Of a DNA stretch of 64,000 nt, positions 8,544-15,564 are shown one piece after another. Position 1 is the stretch's first letter; every line of letters starts with the position of its first letter. The stretch is from CAVURS01 sp963834425. Lineage in GTDB: Bacteria > Actinomycetota > Actinomycetes > Actinomycetales > CAVURS01. The stretch is from NCBI GenBank assembly GCA_963834425.1, contig CAWIBR010000005.1, positions 220,750 through 284,749 on the forward strand. The letters are read 5' to 3'. A model generated the notes under the pieces. It was not told the origin of the DNA, ran no database searches, and saw only the letters and a program-made list of their open reading frames with translations. The position numbers and the translations under genes were made by a program.

Positions 8544-8620
8544 AGTTGACGTTAGACAGCGCCCCACATGTTTACAACGCTTGAATTACGTTGTTAGAAA
8601 ACAGAACTCAGACCTTGTGA
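8544..8620. promoter_or_regulatory. Divergent promoter/operator region of the sugar island
   Basis: This AT-rich part of the 245-nt divergent gap holds three signals. An inverted repeat ACAACG (8574-8579), 9 nt, CGTTGT (8589-8594) resembles a LacI/ROK-type operator. On the minus strand TTGTAA, a 17-nt spacer and TAACGT (8551-8578) form a plausible sigma-70 promoter that overlaps this repeat. The motif at 8601-8617 matches 16 of 17 positions upstream of the second MocA gene. The ROK protein at 13036-14322 is the likely regulator; this is inference. Confidence 0.5.
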
Positions 8621-8693
8621 TTGCGTCGCGAGCGGACCTAACTTGCCGGGAGTACCCACCCCGCCGAAGTCGGCGCCACTTGAAGGAGTCAGC

Positions 8694-10022
8694 ATGGTCG
8701 AACAGCGGGCTAACGGCGTGAATCTGTCGCGTCGTGGCTTCCTCGGCGCGGCCGGCGCCGCAGCCGCTCTGCCGCTTCTCGCGGCTTGCGGAAGCAGCGG
8801 TGGCAGCGGCGGCAGCGGTGGGGGCTCGGGCGCCAAGGAGATCAAGTTCTGGGACATGCCCTGGGGTGGTGACCAGTACAACCCGGCGGCCAAGGCCCTG
8901 GTCGGCACGTACAAGCCGACGGGGAGCAATCTCCCGGCGACCTACCAGGAGATCCAGTGGGCGAACTTCACCCAGACGTTCTCCTCGGCCATCGCGTCCA
9001 AGACCGGCCCGGCGGTGAGCACGGGCGGCGGCTTCCAGGCCTTCCAGTACGCCCAGCAGGGTGCGATCGCGTATGCCGACAACCTGATCAAGACCATGCA
9101 GTCGGACGGCACGTACGCCGACTACCTGCCCAACCTGGTCGACAACATGAAGACCCCCGAGGGCTACGCCGCCGTGCCGTGGCAGCTCGACATCCGGGTC
9201 TGGTGGTACAACAAGGCGACCTTCGCCAAGCTCAACCTGACCCCGCCCACGTCGTGGGACGAGATGAAGGCAGTCGGCCAGGAGCTGGCGGCTCACGGTT
9301 ACTACGGCTTCGCGGCCGGTGCCGGTGCGGGCAACAACCTCGGCGCCCACGCCATGGTCATGATGATGATCAACAACGGTGGTGGCCTGTTCGACGCCAA
9401 CGGCAAGCTCAACTGCGTCAGCGACGCCAACATCCAGGCGATGGAGTTCGTCAACTCGCTGGTCAAGGCCAAGATCGTCGACCCGCGCTCGGTCAGCTAC
9501 ACCGGTGACAACCAGAACGCCCAGTGGAAGAACGGCAAGTTCGCCATGGGCATCGACACCGCCGGCCTGGACGGCAACATCGGTGACACGAGCGGCAACC
9601 TGGTGCTGATGAAGCCACTGAAGGCTCCGAGCGGCACTCCGGCCTGTCTGGTGTTCGAGAACAACATCATGATGTACAAGAACACCCCGTCGCAGGCCTC
9701 GTCCGAGGCGTTCCTGCTCTGGTACATCCAGAACATGAAGGCCTACTGGGACAAGAACCTGCTGTCCGGCCTCCCGGTGCTCAAGTCCATCGTGGCGCTG
9801 CCCGGCTTCCAGGCGCAGTCCAACAAGGTCGCCGCGATCAAGGACTGGGTCCCGGTCGCCAAGACCTACGCCGCTCAGGGCACCGTGCTCTCCCCGGCGC
9901 TGGCCCAGGTCGACGGCGGTCAGCCGCTGCAGGCCTTCACCCAGAGCATCCTGGGCGGTGCAAACCCCAAGGCCGCCCTGACCACCCTGCAAAACACCCT
10001 CAGCACCATCGTCACGAGCTAA
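8694..10022 (+). CDS. ABC transporter sugar-binding lipoprotein (family 1 extracellular solute-binding)
   Basis: A 442-residue carbohydrate-binding protein. ATG 8694 follows GAAGGAG. The signal peptide carries a twin-arginine motif (SRRGFLG, residues 12-18) and a lipobox LLAAC, making Cys32 the lipidated N-terminus, so it is probably a Tat-exported lipoprotein. A Ser/Gly-rich linker follows, then the solute-binding domain (KEIKFWDMPWGGDQYNP...). Aromatic-rich stretches such as QLDIRVWWYNKATF fit sugar stacking. It is followed by two permease genes at 11-nt spacing; no ATPase is encoded here, so a shared MsiK-like ATPase is expected elsewhere. The ligand is probably an oligosaccharide or glycoside. 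Confidence 0.92.
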   Translation: MVEQRANGVNLSRRGFLGAAGAAAALPLLAACGSSGGSGGSGGGSGAKEIKFWDMPWGGDQYNPAAKALVGTYKPTGSNLPATYQEIQWANFTQTFSSAIASKTGPAVSTGGGFQAFQYAQQGAIAYADNLIKTMQSDGTYADYLPNLVDNMKTPEGYAAVPWQLDIRVWWYNKATFAKLNLTPPTSWDEMKAVGQELAAHGYYGFAAGAGAGNNLGAHAMVMMMINNGGGLFDANGKLNCVSDANIQAMEFVNSLVKAKIVDPRSVSYTGDNQNAQWKNGKFAMGIDTAGLDGNIGDTSGNLVLMKPLKAPSGTPACLVFENNIMMYKNTPSQASSEAFLLWYIQNMKAYWDKNLLSGLPVLKSIVALPGFQAQSNKVAAIKDWVPVAKTYAAQGTVLSPALAQVDGGQPLQAFTQSILGGANPKAALTTLQNTLSTIVTS

Positions 10023-10033
10023 GGACGCCCGGG

Positions 10034-10972
10034 ATGAGCGCGTCGGGGGCAACGACGGAGCTAGACGTTCCTTCGAGGCCGGCCCGCGAGGGCCGGCCTC
10101 GAAAGGGGCCGTTCAACTCCACCAAGGTCACCCTGGTGGGCTTGGTCCTCCCGTCGATCATCCTGCTGGTCCTGATCAACGGTTACCCGTTGATCTACGC
10201 GTTCTTCCAGTCCCTGCACAACGGGACGCTGATTGACTCCGGCACCTATGTCGGCTTCCAGAACTACTCCACCGTCCTGCACAGCGATGCCTTCTGGCAG
10301 GCCGCCCGGTTCACCCTGCTGTTCACCGTGGTCGGTGTCTTCGGCAGCTGGGCGGTCGGCCTCGGCATGGCGCTGTTGCTGCGCACCGACATCCCCTTCC
10401 GGGGCACGCTCAAGGTGCTGCTGCTGCTGCCGTGGGTCGTCCCGATCGTCGTGTCCGCAACATCGATCAACTACCTGGTCGCGACCGCCGACAGCCCGAT
10501 GCCGAAGCTGTTCCACGCCCTCGGGCTGGGCTCGCCGCTCTTCCTGGCTGATCCGACCTGGGCCAAGATCGTGGTCTGCCTCTACAAGGTCTGGGTCAGC
10601 TTCCCCTTCATGATGCTGATGGCCAGCGCCGCGCTCTCCAGCGTCGACGAGACCGTCTATGAGGCGGCCAAGATCGACGGCGCCGGCAGCGTGAAGTCGT
10701 TCCTCTTCATCACGATGCCGATGATCGCGCGGCCGACGTACATCTCGTGGATCTTGATGACGATCTTCTGCGTCAACGACTTCCCGACGATCTATCTGCT
10801 GACGGCCGGCGGTCCGATCAGCGCGACGACGACGCTGGTGGTGCTCGCCTATCGCACGGTCTTCCAGAACTTCCAGGTGGGCATCGGCGTATCGATCGCG
10901 TTCATCACGACCCTTGTCCTGGTGGTCATCTCCTCGGCGCTCTACCGCCAGATCAGGAAGGCCCACGTCTGA
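10034..10972 (+). CDS. ABC sugar transporter permease, MalF/UgpA type
   Basis: A 312-residue inner-membrane permease with an N-terminal cytoplasmic stretch, a first membrane segment (LVGLVLPSIILLVLING) and about six helices in all. The EAA loop that contacts the ATPase is EAAKIDGAGSVKSFLFITMP. It lies 11 nt after the binding-protein gene and its TGA overlaps the ATG of the next permease, so the three form one operon. It probably forms a heterodimer with the next protein. No MalF-type extra periplasmic domain is present. Confidence 0.92.
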   Translation: MSASGATTELDVPSRPAREGRPRKGPFNSTKVTLVGLVLPSIILLVLINGYPLIYAFFQSLHNGTLIDSGTYVGFQNYSTVLHSDAFWQAARFTLLFTVVGVFGSWAVGLGMALLLRTDIPFRGTLKVLLLLPWVVPIVVSATSINYLVATADSPMPKLFHALGLGSPLFLADPTWAKIVVCLYKVWVSFPFMMLMASAALSSVDETVYEAAKIDGAGSVKSFLFITMPMIARPTYISWILMTIFCVNDFPTIYLLTAGGPISATTTLVVLAYRTVFQNFQVGIGVSIAFITTLVLVVISSALYRQIRKAHV

Positions 10973-11847
10973 TGACGATCATCCAGCAGACCGTTGACGA
11001 AGCCCCTCCTGCGGAGGAGCAGGTCATCCGGCTCAGCCGCAAGAGCAAGGGCCGCTGGCTGCGCTTCCTCATCGTCCTGGTGATCACGATCGTGGCCCTC
11101 GTCCCGGTCGCGGTCGTGGTGATCCTGGCCATCCGCCCGGGCACGGACTCCACGAGCCATGCAGCGGTGACGTTCGAGAACTTCTCCGACGTCTTCAAGA
11201 ACACCGACACGCTGAAATGGCTGCGCAACAGCCTTGTCGTGACGCTGTCGGTTGTCGTGGTGTCGGTGGTCGTCGCGGCGCCGGCCGGCTACGTGCTCTC
11301 CCGGGGGCGCGGTCGCACGGTCGCGGGCTACTCGCTGCTGCTGTTCGTCGTCCAGTCGCTGCCGGTCATCACTGCGGTCATCCCGCTGTTCATCCTGTTC
11401 GCCAAGATCCACCTGGTCGACAGCCTGACCGGCCTGGCGATCATCTACGTCGGCGCTTCGATGTCCGTCGCGGTGTGGATGATGGCGGCCTACATGGACT
11501 CGATCCCGCGAAGTCTGGAGGAGGCCGCGTGGATCGACGGCGCCTCGGTCTTCGGCTCGTTCACCCGGATCGTCTTGCGCAACTCGCTGCCCGGCATCCT
11601 GTCGACGGCGATCTTCACGTTCCTCGTCTCCTGGAACGACTACCTGGTCGCCATCGTCTTCATCCGCACCGAGACCAAGTTCACCCTGCCGCTCGGGGTC
11701 GAGTCGTTCTTCCAGCAGAACGTCACCGACTGGGGCTCGGTCATGGCCGTGGCCTGCGTGATGATGGCTCCGCCGGTGCTCGTCTTCGCCTTCCTCAACC
11801 GCTACTTCTCGGTCGGCGGCATCGGCGGTTCGCTCGCCGGTCAGTAG
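10972..11847 (+). CDS. ABC sugar transporter permease, MalG/UgpE type
   Basis: A 291-residue permease with six predicted membrane segments, the first being LIVLVITIVALVPVAVVVIL. The EAA motif is EEAAWIDGASVFGSFTRIVL and the C-terminus has VLVFAFLNRYFSVGGIGGSL, typical of CUT1 family MalG-like partners. The ATG at 10972 overlaps the upstream TGA (TGATG), which shows tight co-translation. The stop is only 4 nt from the stop of the convergent MocA gene, with no recognisable terminator between them. Confidence 0.92.
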   Translation: MTIIQQTVDEAPPAEEQVIRLSRKSKGRWLRFLIVLVITIVALVPVAVVVILAIRPGTDSTSHAAVTFENFSDVFKNTDTLKWLRNSLVVTLSVVVVSVVVAAPAGYVLSRGRGRTVAGYSLLLFVVQSLPVITAVIPLFILFAKIHLVDSLTGLAIIYVGASMSVAVWMMAAYMDSIPRSLEEAAWIDGASVFGSFTRIVLRNSLPGILSTAIFTFLVSWNDYLVAIVFIRTETKFTLPLGVESFFQQNVTDWGSVMAVACVMMAPPVLVFAFLNRYFSVGGIGGSLAGQ

Positions 11848-11851
11848 GCGA

Positions 11852-12977
11852 TCAGTCGAGCGTCTTGGCGAGCGGGTCCCAGTCGGCCGGTACGGCGGGA
11901 GTGGGCTCGAGATCCGTTGTCACGTCGACAAACCCGCCGCGCTCGATCGACTCCTCGGTCGAGAGCAGGGCGTCCAGGACGTGCAGGGCCAGTCGCCCGC
12001 TGGCCCGATGAGGCACACCGGCGCGCAGCGCGCGCGCCAGGTCCAGCGGACCGATCCCGCGACCGGACGGGCCCGGCGGGGGCCGGGATGCTCGTCCGGA
12101 CGGTCGCGCCGTCGGCCTGGGCCGAGCGCACGACGTCGATGGTGCCGCCAAACATGTTGGGATCCGGCGTGATCAGGGTCGCATCAGTGCCGGCGATCTC
12201 GACCACGCCTACGCGCTCGAGGGGTGAGTCGAAGCTGAACGTCGCCTGGGCGACCGCGCCCCCACGGAACTCATAGAGCGCCCCGACGTAGGTCGGCACC
12301 GTCACCTCGAAGGTCTGACCGGCCCGCGGCCCGGCGCCGATCACCCGGGTCGAGCCGGCCGACGAGCCCAATGCGCTGACCCGCCCGATCGGGCCGAAGA
12401 TCTGGGTGAGCGCCGTCAGGTAATACGGCCCCATGTCGAGCAAGGGCCCGGCGCCGGCCTGGTAGAGGAAGTCCGGGTTGGGGTGCCAGTGGTGCGGGCC
12501 CCCCTGCTGCATCACCACCGAGGCGGTGAGCGCGCGACCGATGTCGCCGCGCTCGATCATCCGGCGAGCGGTCTGGATACCGGGGCCCAGCACGGTGTCC
12601 GGCGCTCCACCGAGCCGTAGGCCCAGCGCGTCGGCCTCGGCGACCAGGGCCTGGGCATCGACCCGGCTGGTCGCGAGCGGCTTCTCGTTCCAGACATGCT
12701 TGCCGGCCGACAAGGCCTGGCTCGCGACGTCGGCATGCGCAGCGGGGATGGTCAGGTTGACGATCAGCTCGACCCGGTCGTCGGCGAGCGCCGCCTCGAC
12801 GGTGCCGGCGCCCGGCACGCCGTACCGGTCGGCCTGGGCTCGCGCGCGGTCGGTGAAGACGTCGGCGACGAAGACGACCTCGAGGTCGGGGTAGGTGACC
12901 ATGTCCGAGAGGTACTGGTCGCTGATCGTGCCTGCTCCGATGACGGCCACGCCGACCGGGCCAGTGCGCTCGCTCAC
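11852..12977 (-). CDS. Gfo/Idh/MocA family oxidoreductase (frameshifted near its C-terminus)
   Basis: About 375 residues when restored. The N-terminal Rossmann motif is VAVIGAGTISDQYLSD, the signature is WNEKPLATSRVDAQALVAEA, and the C-terminal domain has PLLDMGPYYLTAL (substrate-site D..xxY). The first ~300 codons end near 12065-12085 and the remainder (GPLDLARALRAGVPHRASG to the TGA at 11852) is in the neighbouring frame. The GTG start is at 12977. A 17-nt motif upstream at 13010-13026 matches one upstream of the ABC operon, so the two are probably co-regulated. It differs clearly from the first MocA protein, suggesting a second step or substrate. Confidence 0.82.
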
Positions 12978-13009
12978 CCGATGAACCTAGGAGAGCGCTC
13001 GGCGGCGTG

Positions 13010-13044
13010 CAACGTCTGAGTTCTGTCGGCCCGGGTCAGAACTC
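13010..13044 (-). promoter_or_regulatory. Shared 17-nt motif and inverted repeat upstream of the second MocA gene
   Basis: Read on the minus strand, 13026-13010 is identical in 16 of 17 positions to 8601-8617, and both sit in the same orientation relative to the downstream gene. Here the motif also forms an inverted repeat: GAGTTCTG (13018-13025), 11 nt, CAGAACTC (13037-13044). The outer half lies inside the last codons of the ROK gene. Either a repressor operator or a promoter element is possible. Confidence 0.5.
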
Positions 13045-14322
13045 GGTGCGCAGGTCCTTGCGGGCCAACGCCTGCCCCAATGCGTCCGAGGTCAGGGCAT
13101 GCTCGATGCCGACCACCAGTCCGCCGCCGGTGCCGGACCACTCGCCGAGGGTCGGCTGGCTGATCACCAGGTTGCGGGTCGCCAGCGGCAGGGCCCGGCG
13201 ATAGACCACGGCCCGGATGCCGGCCAGCATGTCGCCGCTCGGCACCGTCAGGCCGCCGCCGACGACGATCCGCGCCGGGTTGTAGAAGTGGACCAGGTTG
13301 GCGACCACCTCGCCGATCCGGCTGGCCGCCTCGCGGACCAGCCCCACGGTGACCTTCTCGTTGACCCGCAGCGCGGCCATCAGCTCCTCGCGAGTCGTCG
13401 GCAGCTTGGTGTCGAGCCGGCCGGCCGGGCCGGTCTCAGCGGCGGCCAGCTCGCGCACCTGCCGCAGGATGGCGGGCGCGGACGCCACGGCCTCGATGCA
13501 GCCGTAGTTGCCGCAGACGCAGAGCACCTCGTCGGCGCCGTGTACTCGGACGTGGCCGATGTCGCCGGCCGAGCCGTCGGCGCCGTGGTAGAGCTCCCCG
13601 CTCGCCGTCACCAGGCCGCCGCCGATGCCGCTGCTGACCTTGATGTAGAGCAGCGGGCTCTGGTCGGGTGGCAGGGCCCGGGCCTCGCCGAGCGCGCGGA
13701 GGTTGACGTCGTTCTCGCACCGCACCGGGCAGCCGAACTCGGCCTCCAGCGTCTCCGCGACCGGGTAGTCGTCCCAGCCGGGCATGATCGGCGGCTTCAC
13801 CGTGATGCCGTGGTTGGTGTCGATCGGTCCGGGCAGGCCGATCACCATCACCAGCGGCAGCGGTCGTGGGTGGTCGATCTGGCCGAGCATCGCGTGGAAG
13901 CCCTCGGCCACCGAGGCCAACACCGACTCCGGCCCGTCGGCGACGTCCAGGAACATCTCGGCATCGACGAGCTTCTGCTGGCCGAGGTCATGCACGCTGA
14001 GTCGGGCGTAGTTGACGCCGAGGTCGGCGACCAGGATCAGCCCGAACGACGGGTTGAGGCCGAGCTCCTCGGCCGGCCGGCCACGCCCGATCGTCGTTCG
14101 TACGCCGAGATTCCGGATCACGCCCGCCTGCTCGAGCATGTCCAGGCCGACGGTCACGGTCGACCGGGCCAGGCCGGTGACCCGGACCAGGTCGGAGCGG
14201 GTGACCGCCTCGTGGCTGGCGATCAGCCGGGCCAGGGTGCTGGCCACCGATTCGACGCTGACCCGGGCCGACACCGTCGGCACCAGCAGGCGGAGGTTGG
14301 GGTTGGCCGGCAGGTCGGTCAT
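13036..14322 (-). CDS. ROK family transcriptional repressor (winged helix plus ROK kinase-like domain)
   Basis: 428 residues. The N-terminal ~80 residues form a winged helix-turn-helix (AVTRSDLVRVTGLARSTVTV, then LEQAGVIRNLG). The ROK domain follows, with sugar/ATP-binding segments GIGGGLVTASGELYHG and a zinc-type motif CVCGNYGCIEA around residues 268-278; His in GHVRVHG completes the site. Regulators of this group (XylR/NagC/Mlc-like) bind operator DNA until a sugar is bound. Its position between the MocA gene and the glycosidase makes it the obvious local regulator of the sugar island. The next minus-strand gene, MocA, starts 58 nt downstream of its stop. Confidence 0.9.
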   Translation of the reverse strand: MTDLPANPNLRLLVPTVSARVSVESVASTLARLIASHEAVTRSDLVRVTGLARSTVTVGLDMLEQAGVIRNLGVRTTIGRGRPAEELGLNPSFGLILVADLGVNYARLSVHDLGQQKLVDAEMFLDVADGPESVLASVAEGFHAMLGQIDHPRPLPLVMVIGLPGPIDTNHGITVKPPIMPGWDDYPVAETLEAEFGCPVRCENDVNLRALGEARALPPDQSPLLYIKVSSGIGGGLVTASGELYHGADGSAGDIGHVRVHGADEVLCVCGNYGCIEAVASAPAILRQVRELAAAETGPAGRLDTKLPTTREELMAALRVNEKVTVGLVREAASRIGEVVANLVHFYNPARIVVGGGLTVPSGDMLAGIRAVVYRRALPLATRNLVISQPTLGEWSGTGGGLVVGIEHALTSDALGQALARKDLRTEF

Positions 14323-14373
14323 CCCCTCAACTTACCCGGCCGACCTGGAAATCCTGACCGCTAGCGTGGCCTC

Positions 14374-15387
14374 ATGCTGAAGCTCGGATACAAGGCCTCC
14401 AACGAGCAGTTCCCACCGCAGGAGCTGTTGTCCTACGGCGTGCTGGCCGAGGAGGTGGGCTTCGACTCGGTCTTCGTGAGCGACCACCTGCAGCCGTGGC
14501 GGCACGACGGGGGCCATGCGCCGTTCGCGATGTCCTGGCTGGGCGCGCTGGGGGCCCGCACCGAGCGGATCACGATGGGGACCAGCGTGCTGACCCCGAC
14601 GTTTCGTTACCACCCGGCAATCGTCGCGCAGGCCTTCGCGACTCTGGGCTGTCTCTTCCCGGGGCGCGTGGTCCTGGGGCTGGGCACCGGCGAGTCGATG
14701 AACGAGGTGCCGCTCGGTCTGGAGTGGCCGGACGGCAAGGAGCGCTTCGCCCGGTTCCGCGAGGCGGTCACGCTGATCCGCGAGCTGTGGTCGCAGGAGC
14801 GCGTGACCTTCGAGGGCGACTACTACCGCACCGAGCGGGCCACGATCTATGACCGGCCGGAGCAGCCGGTGCCGTTGTGGCTGGCCGGCTCGGGGCCGGC
14901 GGCGACCCGGTACGCCGGGCGAGTGGGCGATGGCTACATCACGACGTCCGGCAAGGCGCCCGAGCTGTACTCGGAGACCTTGCTGCCCGCCGTGCGCGAG
15001 GGCGCGGAGAAGGCCGGTCGCTCGATCGGCGACCTGGAGATGATGATCGAGGTCAAGGTGTCCTTCGACCACGATCGGGCGGCCGCGATGGACGCCACCC
15101 GTTTCTGGGGGGCCTTGGCCCTGACCCCGGAGCAGAAGGCCGGGATCGAGGATCCCGTGGAGATGCAGCGGCTGGCCGACGAGCTGCCGGCCGAGCGCAC
15201 GGCGTCCCGGTTCATCGTCTCGACCGACCCGGAGGAGCACGTGGAGGCGATCCGGCGTTACGTCGACCTGGGCTTCAACCATCTCGTCTTCCACGCCCCC
15301 GGCCCGGATCAGGAAAAGTTCTTGCGGCTGTACGCCGCGGAGATCCTGCCGCGCCTGCGCGCCCTCGAGGACTCCACGCCTGCCTGA
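14374..15387 (+). CDS. fgd: F420-dependent glucose-6-phosphate dehydrogenase
   Basis: 337 residues, the same length as the mycobacterial Fgd1 and strongly similar throughout: LKLGYKASNEQFPPQELL at the start, SDHLQPWRHDGGHAPF, GTSVLTPTFRYHPAIVAQAF, VLGLGTGESMNEVPLG and a C-terminal NHLVFHAPGPDQEKFL. The enzyme oxidises glucose-6-phosphate to 6-phosphogluconolactone and reduces coenzyme F420. In Fgd1, His40 and Glu109 are catalytic; the equivalents are the His in SDHLQPW and the Glu in GTGESMNE. This shows that the organism makes and uses F420, which is relevant to the luciferase-like fusion at 60567-62114. It lies 51 nt downstream of, and divergent from, the ROK start. Confidence 0.93.
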   Translation: MLKLGYKASNEQFPPQELLSYGVLAEEVGFDSVFVSDHLQPWRHDGGHAPFAMSWLGALGARTERITMGTSVLTPTFRYHPAIVAQAFATLGCLFPGRVVLGLGTGESMNEVPLGLEWPDGKERFARFREAVTLIRELWSQERVTFEGDYYRTERATIYDRPEQPVPLWLAGSGPAATRYAGRVGDGYITTSGKAPELYSETLLPAVREGAEKAGRSIGDLEMMIEVKVSFDHDRAAAMDATRFWGALALTPEQKAGIEDPVEMQRLADELPAERTASRFIVSTDPEEHVEAIRRYVDLGFNHLVFHAPGPDQEKFLRLYAAEILPRLRALEDSTPA

Positions 15388-15527
15388 AACCGGGTGTCAG
15401 GACCTCCAGATTCTCACTCTCGAAAGCTGCTGAAAACACTGCTGTCCCAATCGTTTCTACCGCGAGTAGCGCGTCCCGGCCACTCGACTCAACAGGCGCG
15501 ATGGACGAGTCAGCGCGAGTATGGGGC

Positions 15528-15546
15528 CGCTGGCGGACCGCCAGCG
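15528..15546. promoter_or_regulatory. Perfect 19-nt palindrome upstream of the GH3 glycosidase (candidate operator)
   Basis: Nine-base arms CGCTGGCGG and CCGCCAGCG flank a single A, ending 18 nt before the glycosidase ATG. The symmetry and position fit a repressor operator, or an RNA hairpin that masks the translation start. It does not match the ACAACG...CGTTGT repeat at 8574-8594. Confidence 0.5.
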
Positions 15547-15564
15547 CGAGAGAGGACTGTGACC

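Noticed and set aside
15394..15564. Longer N-terminus for the GH3 glycosidase
   Set aside because: It would precede a clear Tat signal peptide and has no ribosome-binding site; the palindrome at 15528 lies in it.
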